DNA of 64,000 bases from Micrococcus sp. EYE_212 (GTDB taxonomy: Bacteria; Actinomycetota; Actinomycetes; Actinomycetales; Micrococcaceae): positions 134,415 through 198,414 of the forward strand of contig NZ_JAHXOZ010000002.1 of NCBI RefSeq assembly GCF_023147585.1. The letters run 5' to 3'. This document shows, piece by piece, positions 46,495 through 55,084 of this stretch. Positions within the stretch are counted from its first letter, which is position 1. The number at the start of each line of letters is the position of its first letter. The notes beneath the pieces are model-generated. The model was not told the DNA's origin. It worked only from the letters and a program-made list of their open reading frames with translations, and did no database searches. The translations under genes were made by a program, and so were the position numbers.

Positions 46495-48734
46495 TCATCG
46501 AACGCAGGCTCACCCCCTATCTCGTCTTCCCCGAGGACTCGCTCCTGGCCGCCCTGCAGAAGATGACCGACAACCGCGAGCGCACCGTGTTCGTGGTGGA
46601 CTCCCACGGCTTCCTCGTCGGCTCGCTGACGGACGGGGACGTGCGCCGCTGGCTGGTGGCGCGGCCGGAGGCGTCGCTGGACGTGGCCGCGGCCGACGTC
46701 GCCCATCGCGACCCGGCGACGGCGCCCCTGGGCGCCTCCCCGGCCGAGATGCGCGAGGCCCTGCCCACCGGGGCGCTGCACCTGCCGCTGTTGGACGAGC
46801 GCGGCCGCCTGACGGCCCTGGCGATCAACCGGGAGGCGGAGCTGCGGATCGGCGGGCACCGGATCGGGGAGGGCCACCCGGCGTTCCTGATCGCGGAGAT
46901 CGGCAACAACCATCAGGGCGATGTGGACCTGGCCCGCCGTCTCGTGGACCTGGCCGTCGTGGCGGGCGCGGACGCCGTGAAGTTCCAGCTGCGGGACATG
47001 GACGCCCTGTACCGGCAGTCCGGTGCGGCCACCGCCGGTGAGGACCTGGGGGCCCAGCGCACCCTGGACGAGCTGGCCAAGTTCTCGCTCTCCGCCGAGG
47101 ACATGGTGCGGGTGTTCGACCACGTCCGGGACGCCGGTGTCGCCCTGATGTGCACCCCGTGGGACGCCCCGTCCATGCGGGTGCTGCGCGAGTACCCGGT
47201 GGACGGCGTGAAGATCGCCTCGGCGGACCTGACGAACCACGGTCTGCTGCGGGACGCGGCCGCCTCCGGCCTGCCGATGGTGCTCTCCACCGGCATGTCC
47301 CGGGAGGAGGAGATCCGCGAGGCGGCGGCCCTGGTGCGCTCCTCCGGCGTCCCCTTCGCGATGCTGCACGCCCAGTCCACGTACCCCGCCCCCTACAAGG
47401 ACGTGAATCTGGCCTACCTGGACCGGCTCGCGGAGATCGCGCAGACGCCGGTGGGCTACTCGGGCCACGAGCGCGGCTTCCACGTGGCCCTGGCCGCGGT
47501 GGCCCGGGGCGCCGCGATCATCGAGAAGCACTTCACCGTGGACCGCGGGCTCGAGGGCAACGACCACAAGGTCTCCCTGCTGCCGGAGGAGTTCGCGCAG
47601 ATGGTGCGGCAGACCCGGGACATCGAGGAGTCGATCGGCGTCGGGAACGAGCGCGTGGTCTCCACGGGCGAGGCGATGAACCGCATCAACCTGGCCAAGT
47701 CCCTGGTGGCGGCCCGTCCGCTGCGGGCCGGCGCCACGATCACCGCGGACGACGTGACCGTGAAGTCCCCGGGCCGCGGCCTGCAGCCCAACGAGCTGCC
47801 GCGCCTGGTCGGCCGCACGTTGCACCGCGAGATGGCCGAGGGCGACTTCTTCTTCGCCGGCGACCTCACGGACACGGTGCCCACCGGGCGCCAGTTTCAG
47901 TTCCGGCGCCCCTGGGGCCTACCGGTGCGCTATCACGACGTCGCGGCGCTGACGAAGGACTGCACCCCGGACTTCCTGGAGTTCCACTTCTCCTACAAGG
48001 ACCTCGAGATCGACATCGACTCGGTGTTCACCGAGCCCATGCCGATGGGCTTCACCACCCACCTGCCGGACATCTTCTCCGGCGACTTCCTCGTGGACCT
48101 GGCCAGCGACGACGACGCCGTGTGGGAGCGCTCGATCGTCGAGGTGCAGCGCACGATCGACATCACCCGGGACCTGAAGCGCTGGTTCCCGTCCGAGGAG
48201 GAGCCCATCATGGTCATCACCATGGGCGGGTTCACCCTGGACCGGCACATCCGCCCGGAGGAGCGGCTGCCGAAGTACGAGCGCATCGCCGAGGCCGTGA
48301 AGCGCCTGGACACCTCCGGCATCCGGATCGCCGCGCAGACGCTGCCGCCGTTCCCATGGTTGATGGGCGGTCAGCAGTACCACAACCTCTTCATGGACCC
48401 GGACGACACCGTGGCGTTCGTGGAGGCCACGGGGGTGCCCCTGTGCTTGGACATCTCCCACTCCAAGCTCTCGGCCACGTTCCTGGGGATCCCCTTCTCG
48501 GAGATGGTGGAGAAGCTGACCCCGCACACCATCCACCTGCACCTCGTGGACGCCACCGGTGTGGACGGGGAGGGGCCGCAGATCGGAGAGGGCGACGTCG
48601 ACTGGCCCGTGCTGTGCGAGCAGCTGGACCGCCTGGCGCCCGGGGTGAGCTTCATCCCGGAGATCTGGCAGGGCCACATCAACAACGGCGAGGGCTTCTG
48701 GACGGCCCTGGACCGCCTGGAGCAGTGGCTGTGA
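46491..48734 (+). CDS. neuB: CBS - NeuB synthase - SAF - TIM-barrel isomerase fusion
   Basis: A 747-residue multidomain protein. Residues 1-115 form two CBS-like repeats (LVGSLTDGDVRRWL). Residues 120-390 are a nonulosonic acid synthase with AEIGNNHQGD, KFQLRDMDALY, CTPWDAPSM, STGMSREEE and EKHFTVDR. Residues 400-460 are a SAF domain (LRAGATITADDVTVKSPG). Residues 478-747 look like a xylose-isomerase-type TIM barrel with CLDISHSKL, HLHLVDA and EIWQGH. The last domain could supply an epimerase/isomerase step; no separate NeuC is in view. GTGA overlaps join it to neuA and the next gene. Confidence 0.88.
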   Translation: MIIERRLTPYLVFPEDSLLAALQKMTDNRERTVFVVDSHGFLVGSLTDGDVRRWLVARPEASLDVAAADVAHRDPATAPLGASPAEMREALPTGALHLPLLDERGRLTALAINREAELRIGGHRIGEGHPAFLIAEIGNNHQGDVDLARRLVDLAVVAGADAVKFQLRDMDALYRQSGAATAGEDLGAQRTLDELAKFSLSAEDMVRVFDHVRDAGVALMCTPWDAPSMRVLREYPVDGVKIASADLTNHGLLRDAAASGLPMVLSTGMSREEEIREAAALVRSSGVPFAMLHAQSTYPAPYKDVNLAYLDRLAEIAQTPVGYSGHERGFHVALAAVARGAAIIEKHFTVDRGLEGNDHKVSLLPEEFAQMVRQTRDIEESIGVGNERVVSTGEAMNRINLAKSLVAARPLRAGATITADDVTVKSPGRGLQPNELPRLVGRTLHREMAEGDFFFAGDLTDTVPTGRQFQFRRPWGLPVRYHDVAALTKDCTPDFLEFHFSYKDLEIDIDSVFTEPMPMGFTTHLPDIFSGDFLVDLASDDDAVWERSIVEVQRTIDITRDLKRWFPSEEEPIMVITMGGFTLDRHIRPEERLPKYERIAEAVKRLDTSGIRIAAQTLPPFPWLMGGQQYHNLFMDPDDTVAFVEATGVPLCLDISHSKLSATFLGIPFSEMVEKLTPHTIHLHLVDATGVDGEGPQIGEGDVDWPVLCEQLDRLAPGVSFIPEIWQGHINNGEGFWTALDRLEQWL

Positions 48735-49864
48735 TCCCGGAGGCGGCGACGACCACCCCGGCCCCGCTGACGCTCTGGGTGGTGCCCGTCGCCGACCTCG
48801 GCGGCGTGGCCCGGCACGTCCTCGACGTCGCACGCGTCGGCCTGCCCGGCCTGCGGCTGGGGGTGCTCTGCCCCGAGGGGCCGCTCGCCGAGCGCCTGCG
48901 CGAGCAGGGCGCGGCGGTGTTCACGGGGGACGTCGGGCCCGACGCCGGCCTGGCCGCCTCGGTGCGCACGCTCCGCACGGCGGTGCGCACCCTGCGCCCG
49001 GCCGCGGTCCACACGCACCTGGCCTACGCCGACCTCGCGGCCTTCACGGCGCTGGGCGCGGGGCGGGCCCTGCGGCGGGCCGGTGCGCCGGCGCTGCTCA
49101 GCACCGAGCACGGGATCGCCCCGGACGACGGGCTGTACAACCGCGCCGCGGCGGCCCGGGTGAAGAACGCCGCGCACCGCGCCCGGCTGCGCGGCACGGA
49201 CCTCGTGATCGCGGTGGCGCAGTCCACCGCGGACGTGCTGCGCCGCAAATGGGGCGCGGGGGCGCCCCTCACCGTGGTGCGCAACGGCGTGGACGGGCCC
49301 GCGGTGCGCGCCGCGGCCGCGGGGCAGCGGCGCGCACCGGGGGAGGGGTTGCGGATCCTCTCCCTGTCCCGGCTGGCCCCCGAGAAGAACCTCGACCGGC
49401 TGATCGCCGCACTGCCCGCCCTGCTGGAGCGCGACCCCGGGGCGCGGTTGACGTTGGCCGGCACCGGGCCGCTCGCGGCGGCGCTGCGTGCGCAGGCCGA
49501 GGACCTCGGCGTCGCGGATGCGGTCGACCTGCCCGGCTTCGTGGAGCCGTGGGGCACCATGGCCGAGCACGACGTGCTGGTGCAGCTCTCCTCTTGGGAG
49601 AACCTCAGCTACACCCTGCTCGACGCCGCGGCCGCCGGCCTGCCCGCCGTCGCCACGGATGTGGGCGGCAACGGAGAGATCCTGCCGCCTGAGCGCCTGG
49701 TCCACGAGACCACCCCGGCGGCCATCGCTGACGCCGTCGTGCGTGCCGCGGCCGACGGCCCGGGCGAGGTGCGCGTGGGCGACGTGGAGACCATGGCTCG
49801 GGCCACCGCCGAGGCGACCCTCGAGGTGCTCGGGCGCCGGGCGGGGAAGGGCGGGCACCGATGA
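48731..49864 (+). CDS. Family 4 glycosyltransferase
   Basis: A 377-residue GT-B retaining enzyme. The N-terminal domain has DLGGVARHVLDVARVG and HTHLAYADLAAF; the C-terminal domain has ILSLSRLAPEKNLDRLIAALP, TLAGTGPL and the EX7E region SSWENLSYTLLDAAAAGLPAVATDVGGNGEIL. The GTG overlaps the NeuB-fusion stop; its stop overlaps the acyltransferase start. Specificity unknown. Confidence 0.85.
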   Translation: MIPEAATTTPAPLTLWVVPVADLGGVARHVLDVARVGLPGLRLGVLCPEGPLAERLREQGAAVFTGDVGPDAGLAASVRTLRTAVRTLRPAAVHTHLAYADLAAFTALGAGRALRRAGAPALLSTEHGIAPDDGLYNRAAAARVKNAAHRARLRGTDLVIAVAQSTADVLRRKWGAGAPLTVVRNGVDGPAVRAAAAGQRRAPGEGLRILSLSRLAPEKNLDRLIAALPALLERDPGARLTLAGTGPLAAALRAQAEDLGVADAVDLPGFVEPWGTMAEHDVLVQLSSWENLSYTLLDAAAAGLPAVATDVGGNGEILPPERLVHETTPAAIADAVVRAAADGPGEVRVGDVETMARATAEATLEVLGRRAGKGGHR

Positions 49865-51005
49865 CCGCGGCAAGCCCGAACGAGCCGGGATCGGCGTCGG
49901 TGGCCCCGGCCGAGAAGCGAGTGCCGGGGCCCCGGTTCCGGGAGCTGGACGGCCTTCGGGGGATCGCGGCGCTGGCCGTGGTGTTCTCGCACTTCGGCGG
50001 GACGCACAATTTCCACTACCGCGACGATCCCCCGGCTTTTCATGACTTCGTCTGGGGTGGCACGGGGGTCCAGCTGTTTTTTTTATCAGCGGTTTCGTGA
50101 TCCTCATGACCGCGCGCCGTGCCTCGCGTCCCAGCGATTTCGTCATCTCCCGAGTGGCGCGGCTGTACCCGCCGTACTGGCTCTCGCTTGCATTCGCCGT
50201 GGTGATCCTCGCCCTCGTTCAGGTGCCGGGGTACTCGCTGAGTCCGGGGCAGATCTTCGTCAATCTCACGATGGTCCAACGATGGTTGCTGGTCGACGAT
50301 GTGGTCGACGTCTACTGGACCCTGGCGGTCGAGATGCAGTTCTACGCACTTGTCTTGACCCTCCTCATCCTCAGCCGGTGTCGCCTGTCGGACCGTCTGG
50401 TCCTGTGGGCATGCCTGGGTTGGTCTGTGTTGTCCTGGACGGTGGTGGCTGTGACTTCACAGGCCGCGGCGCCACGCCCAGCGGGGGACCCCACGTGGGT
50501 CAAACTCGTCAACAACATCACTGTTGCCGAGTATGCGCCCATGTTCGTCCTGGGCATGGTGGTGTTCCTGGCACGGGAGACGGGTCGCCACCGACGAGCG
50601 GTGGCCGCAGCCTATGCATCGGCTGTCGTGAGCCCCTTCGTCTTGCGCGACATGACCCTTGGTCTCTGGGTGCTGGCAGCGGCGACCCTGTTCACTGCTG
50701 TGGCCCTCCGACGAAGGACGTGGCTCCTCACAACGCCGCCCTTCCAGTTCTACGGCCGGATCAGCTACTCCCTGTACATCATCCACGTCATTCCCGGTTA
50801 TCTGGTCATCCATGCTCTATGGCCATACGTAGGCCGGAACATGGCCATGCTCGTGGCCTTGGCCGTGGTCTCCGTACTCGCCTGGGCCCTGCAGAGGTAC
50901 GGCGAGGAGCACCTCGGCCGCGCGGCCAAGCGGGGGCTGACCCGCGTCCGCTCCATCATGGACGCGCGGACCGGACATCCCCGATCCCGGGAGCCGGCCC
51001 GATGA
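49861..51005 (+). pseudogene. OafA-type acyltransferase split by a frameshift at T8
   Basis: The first frame (49861-50100) gives the acyltransferase-3 N-terminus RFRELDGLRGIAALAVVFSHFG and stops after LFFLSAVS. The rest (from about 50085 to 51005) continues in another frame as ISGFVILMTARRASRPSDF and eight or nine membrane segments. The break lies in a run of eight Ts (50077-50084); nine would restore LFFFISGFVIL. The bases T TTT TTA at 50079-50085 also form a classic -1 slippery heptamer in the right phase. Pseudogene, phase-variable gene, frameshifted product or sequencing error are all possible. Its likely role is O-acylation of the glycan. Confidence 0.8.
50077..50084 (+). repeat. T8 homopolymer at the acyltransferase frame break
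   Basis: Eight consecutive Ts in a genome otherwise poor in T runs. A one-base gain would join the two frames. Confidence 0.85.
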
Positions 51006-52039
51006 ACGGACGCATCTGGATCCTGGCGAACCAGGGTGAGGTGGGCGGCGGCGAGGTGATGCTGCACCACCTCGCCACGGCCCTGCGCGAGATCGGGCGG
51101 GACGTGGGCGTCGTGGCCCCGGCGCACCCGGCCGAGACCGCCGATCGCCTGGCCGCGGACGGCTTCGACGTGGTCCGACTGGGTGGGCCCGGACGCCTGG
51201 GGTATCTGCGCGCTCTCCGCGCCTGGGACCGTGGCCGAGGCGGGGACGACGTCGCGTGGTGCAACGGGCTGCTGCCGGCGACGGCGCTGGCCGGTCGGCC
51301 GCGCCGGATCGTGCACCTGCACCAGGTGCCCGAGAAGCCGCTTCTGCGCGTGTTCTCCGCCCTGGCGCGTCCCGGTGCGCTCGCGGTCCTCGTGCCCTCC
51401 CGATTCGCGGCGGACCGCATCCGCGGGGCCCGCGTGCTCCACAACTGGGTCCCGGCCCCGACGGCACCGCAGACAGGGCGGGCCCGCGGTGCCGATGAGC
51501 CGGTGACCGTGGGATTCCTCGGCCGGCTGTCCGAGGACAAGGGCATCGTGACCCTGCTGGAGGCCGCCGCGCTGCTGCGGAAGACCGACCCGGGTGCTTT
51601 CGTGTTCCGCGTCGCGGGGGAGAGCCGGTTCGTGGCGGATGACGAGGCCGAGCGGCTCGCCACCGCCCTGAAGACGGCGGGCGAGGACGTCCAGGTGCTC
51701 GGCTGGCAGGACACCGCCGAGTTCCTGGCCACCGTGGACGTGCTGGCCGTACCGTCTCATGTGGCGGAGTCATTCGGCCTGGTGACGGCCGAGGCGATGG
51801 CCGCGGGCGTTCCGGTGGTGGCTTCCGATGCGGGGGCCGTTCCCGAGGTGGTCGGCAGCGGGCACCCCTTCGTTGTTCCGCAGCGGGACGCTGCCGCGCT
51901 CGCGGACTGCCTGCGGGCCGTGCGCGCGGTCGATCTGGGGGCGGTGGCCCATTCCCAGCGGCGCCGCTGGGAGTCGCTGTTCTCACCTGAGGCCGGCCGC
52001 GCCGCCGTCGCCGAGCTCCTGGATGACCTGTCCCTATGA
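51002..52039 (+). CDS. Family 4 glycosyltransferase
   Basis: A 345-residue GT-B enzyme: WILANQGEVGGGEVMLHHLATAL at the N-terminus, then TVGFLGRLSEDKGIVTLLEAAALL and PSHVAESFGLVTAEAMAAGVPVVASDAGAVPEVV. The ATG overlaps the acyltransferase stop as ATGA, so translation of this gene would normally depend on ribosomes finishing that broken gene. Specificity unknown. Confidence 0.85.
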   Translation: MNGRIWILANQGEVGGGEVMLHHLATALREIGRDVGVVAPAHPAETADRLAADGFDVVRLGGPGRLGYLRALRAWDRGRGGDDVAWCNGLLPATALAGRPRRIVHLHQVPEKPLLRVFSALARPGALAVLVPSRFAADRIRGARVLHNWVPAPTAPQTGRARGADEPVTVGFLGRLSEDKGIVTLLEAAALLRKTDPGAFVFRVAGESRFVADDEAERLATALKTAGEDVQVLGWQDTAEFLATVDVLAVPSHVAESFGLVTAEAMAAGVPVVASDAGAVPEVVGSGHPFVVPQRDAAALADCLRAVRAVDLGAVAHSQRRRWESLFSPEAGRAAVAELLDDLSL

Positions 52040-52055
52040 CCCCCGCGGAGGACTC

Positions 52056-53018
52056 ATGACCGAGACACCCCTGACCCCCGAGGCCAGCGTGATCGTCCCC
52101 AGCCGGGGCGGAGCCCAGCGGCTGCCGCGCCTGATCGGCGCGCTCGCCGCGCAGGAGGACGCCCCGCCGTTCGAGGTCCACGTGGTCGTGGACGGGGACG
52201 TGGACGGGTCGGAAGCGGTGCTCGCCAAGTTGGCCGCGGAACATCCGGGCCTGGACCTGAGCTGGACCGTCTTCCCCGAGAACCGCGGACGGGTCGCCGC
52301 GCTCAACGCAGGTGCCGACGCGACGTCCGGCCGCATCCTCATCCGGGCCGACGACGACTTGGAGCCCGGACCTCACTACATCCGGGACCACGTGGCCGCC
52401 CACTCGGGCGGGCCCGGCGGAGCGATCGGGCTTTACTTGAACGTCCTGGAGCCCACCCCGTATCAGCGCGCCTACGGTGACGCTCAGGACGTCCTGCACC
52501 GCGAACACGCGTATGCGCTGCCGGCGGATCAGCAGTGGCGGCACTGGGCCGGCAACGTGTCCGTCCCCCGTGCCCTGCACCAGCAGAGCGGCGGCTACGA
52601 CCCGGACTACCGACAGTACGGGTGGGAGGACATCGACTACGGCTACCGGCTGCACGCGGCAGGCTATCCCGTGGTGATCCGCCCCGAGCTGGAGACGCGG
52701 CACCACGCCGCCGCCGTGACGACGCACTCGAAGGCGGTGCGGGCCTTGCACGGCACGGCCGCGCGGAACCTGTTCGTGAGCAAGCACGGGGCAGCACCGC
52801 TCGGCACCATCGGTGCTCCGCGAGGCGTGTGGGGTGCTGCCGTGCGCCTGGTGGCGTTGGGCACCACCGAAGCCACGCTCACGCGCTCCAGTGCGTTGAT
52901 CGACGCCGTCGCGGACCACCTGCCCCGGGGGCTCGCCCGTCGACTCATCGCCCTCCAGGTGGAGGGTGCCGCCGAGGCCGGACGGGCCCACCCCCACCGC
53001 GCGCAACGGGCCATCTGA
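52056..53018 (+). CDS. Family 2 glycosyltransferase
   Basis: A 320-residue GT-A protein with ASVIVPSRGGAQRLPRLIGAL, ENRGRVAALNAGADATSGRILIRADDDLEPG (metal site) and WAGNVSVPRALHQQSGGYDPDYRQYGWEDIDYGYRL, the acceptor-side signature of galactosyltransferase-like GT2 enzymes. It ends with an amphipathic Arg/Ala-rich tail. GCGGAGGACTC precedes the ATG; 16 nt separate it from the previous gene. Confidence 0.85.
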   Translation: MTETPLTPEASVIVPSRGGAQRLPRLIGALAAQEDAPPFEVHVVVDGDVDGSEAVLAKLAAEHPGLDLSWTVFPENRGRVAALNAGADATSGRILIRADDDLEPGPHYIRDHVAAHSGGPGGAIGLYLNVLEPTPYQRAYGDAQDVLHREHAYALPADQQWRHWAGNVSVPRALHQQSGGYDPDYRQYGWEDIDYGYRLHAAGYPVVIRPELETRHHAAAVTTHSKAVRALHGTAARNLFVSKHGAAPLGTIGAPRGVWGAAVRLVALGTTEATLTRSSALIDAVADHLPRGLARRLIALQVEGAAEAGRAHPHRAQRAI

Positions 53019-53027
53019 GGGGACACG

Positions 53028-54185
53028 ATGTCGGAACAGACCCCCGCAAAGATCGCCATCGCCCACGACTACCTCACCCAGAAGGGCGGGGCGGAACGGG
53101 TGGTGCTCGCCCTGCACCGGATGTGGCCGGACGCGCCCATCTACACGACGTTCTACGACCCCGAGGGAACCTTCCCGGAGTTCAAGGACGCGCACATCAT
53201 CACCTCACCCCTGAACCGGGTGGGGCTCCTGCGGACGGACCCGCGGAGAGCACTGCCGCTGCTGCCCCTGGCCTCCTCGCTGATGCACGTGAAGGAACCG
53301 GTCGCCGTCGTCTCAACCTCCGGCTGGGCGCACGGATTCCGCTACGACGGCGCCACGCTCGTCTACTGCCACACGCCCGCGCGCTGGGTGTACCTGCTGG
53401 ACGACTACCTGGGCGAGGGAGGTCGGAACAGCATCAAGGGCCGGATCGCCCGCGTCCTGCGCCCGGGTCTGCGCGGGTGGGACCGCGCGGCCGTCCGGCG
53501 CCGATCACGCTACGTGGCCAACTCGACCGTGGTGAAGCGTCGCATCGAGGACGTCTACGGGATGAGGGAGGTGCCGATCGTCTTCCCCCCGCATTCGGTG
53601 GACGTGGACGGGCCGCAGGAGGCCATTCCCGGGGCTGAACGGATCGCAGAGGAAGGCTACCTGCTCTCGGTGGCCCGGCTCATGCCCTACAAGCATGTGG
53701 ACGTGACGATCCAGGCCGCTGAACGGACCGGGCAGAACCTGCTGGTGATCGGCAAAGGGCCGGAGGAGGCCCGTCTGAAGGAGATGGCGGGGCCAAATGT
53801 GGTCTTCGGCCAGGATCTCAGCGACGCCCAGCTGCGCTGGGCCTACGCCCACGCCACGGCACTCGTGGCGGCCAGCCATGAGGACTTCGGCATCACCCCG
53901 CTGGAGGCGAGTGCGTGGGGCGTGCCGACGGTGGCGTTGCGTGCAGGCGGCTACCTGGACACGATCGCGGAGGGTGTGAACGGGACATTCGTGGCGGGAC
54001 CCCGAGTGGACGCGGTGGCGGAGGGGGTGAGGAGGGTCCGGGCAGCCGAGTGGGATCGCCTGGCCATGCGTAGGCATGCGGGGAGGTTCTCCGAGCAGGA
54101 GTTCGCGGCAGCCATCCTGGAGGAGATCGAGTTCCTCGGTTCGGGGAGTCCTCTGCCGATGAACCGCGCAGGGAATTGGTCTTAA
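53028..54185 (+). CDS. Family 4 glycosyltransferase
   Basis: Last gene of the tight operon, nine nt after the previous stop. A 385-residue protein of the WbaZ/mannosyltransferase-like GT4 type: AHDYLTQKGGAERVVLALHRMWPDAPIYTTFYDP at the start, YCHTPARWVYLLDDYLG, SVARLMPYKHVDVTIQAAE and ASHEDFGITPLEASAWGVPTVALRAGGYLDTI. Such enzymes often add mannose from GDP-mannose, but this is not proven here. Confidence 0.88.
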   Translation: MSEQTPAKIAIAHDYLTQKGGAERVVLALHRMWPDAPIYTTFYDPEGTFPEFKDAHIITSPLNRVGLLRTDPRRALPLLPLASSLMHVKEPVAVVSTSGWAHGFRYDGATLVYCHTPARWVYLLDDYLGEGGRNSIKGRIARVLRPGLRGWDRAAVRRRSRYVANSTVVKRRIEDVYGMREVPIVFPPHSVDVDGPQEAIPGAERIAEEGYLLSVARLMPYKHVDVTIQAAERTGQNLLVIGKGPEEARLKEMAGPNVVFGQDLSDAQLRWAYAHATALVAASHEDFGITPLEASAWGVPTVALRAGGYLDTIAEGVNGTFVAGPRVDAVAEGVRRVRAAEWDRLAMRRHAGRFSEQEFAAAILEEIEFLGSGSPLPMNRAGNWS

Positions 54186-54188
54186 GCT
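54183..54188 (+). promoter_or_regulatory. -10 element for leaderless GT2 gene
   Basis: TAAGCT seven nt before ATG 54196, overlapping the previous gene's stop codon. It would give this gene its own promoter. Confidence 0.45.
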
Positions 54189-54195
54189 GATGCCC

Positions 54196-54984
54196 ATGCG
54201 CGCCCCCGGCACCGGCCGATTCTCGGTCATCATCCCCACGCTCCAACGGTCGGACGACCTGGACGCGCTGGTCCGTCAGTGTGCGGAGCACGACGACGTC
54301 CTTGAAGTGCTCGTGATCAACAACGCGCCCTCCCCTCTCAGCTGGCCCTCGCCGAAAGTGCGCGTCTTCCAGCAGGAGGAGAACATCTTCGTGAACCCGG
54401 CATGGAATCTGGGGGCCGCGGCGGCTCAGGGCGAGTACCTGGCCATCGTCAACGACGACGTGCTGTTCAGCGACGACGTCTTCCCCTACGCGGCCCGGCT
54501 GTTGGCCGACGGGAATGTCGGATTGGTGGAACCTTCTCCACGTGCCTTCGGCCGTTTCGCCGGTGGTCGGATCAGACACCGGCTGGCATCGGACTACTCC
54601 CTGCGCCGTGGGTTCGGCACCTGCATGATGCTCCGTCGGGAGGACTATGTGCCGATCCCGGAGAGCATCAAGGTGTGGGGCGGCGATTCGTGGCTCCTGC
54701 TCGTCCAGAAGTACCCGAGTGTCGAGCTTCTGGGGCCACGGTTCCGCACCGAGATGTCCACGACCGCACGATCGCCTGAATTCCAAGCTTTCCGGCGGCA
54801 GGAAGCTGAGGAATCCTTCCGGATCCTGGCTCCGTTGGTCGGAACGCGTCAGTGGCATGCCGCTGCAGGGCGCCTGGCTCGCCGACACGCGCGCGAGGCC
54901 GAGGTCGTCGGCAAGGCCTCTCGGGCGGTGGATCTCATCGGACGTCTGCGTCATGGCCGGGGCTCTTCCACAGTGAGACGCTGA
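54196..54984 (+). CDS. Family 2 glycosyltransferase, paralogue of the broken gene at 62908
   Basis: A 262-residue GT-A protein with FSVIIPTLQRSDDLDALV, VLVINNAPSPLSW, the shared stretch ENIFVNPAWNLGA and metal-site VNDDVLF (about 86-91). The same order of motifs, including LRREDYVPIP and WGGDSWLL, recurs in the frameshifted gene at 62908-63622. ATG 54196 is seven nt after TAAGCT; ATG 54190 lies next to that hexamer. The product lacks membrane segments. Specificity unknown. Confidence 0.75.
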   Translation: MRAPGTGRFSVIIPTLQRSDDLDALVRQCAEHDDVLEVLVINNAPSPLSWPSPKVRVFQQEENIFVNPAWNLGAAAAQGEYLAIVNDDVLFSDDVFPYAARLLADGNVGLVEPSPRAFGRFAGGRIRHRLASDYSLRRGFGTCMMLRREDYVPIPESIKVWGGDSWLLLVQKYPSVELLGPRFRTEMSTTARSPEFQAFRRQEAEESFRILAPLVGTRQWHAAAGRLARRHAREAEVVGKASRAVDLIGRLRHGRGSSTVRR

Positions 54985-55084
54985 CAGCACGCGCCGAGCC
55001 CCTGCGTGCCCCACCCCCGGCTCTGGCTCGAGGAGTTGCCACGTGACGGCCGTGCGCCGTCCCCGACCTGAGGAGCACCCCCGA

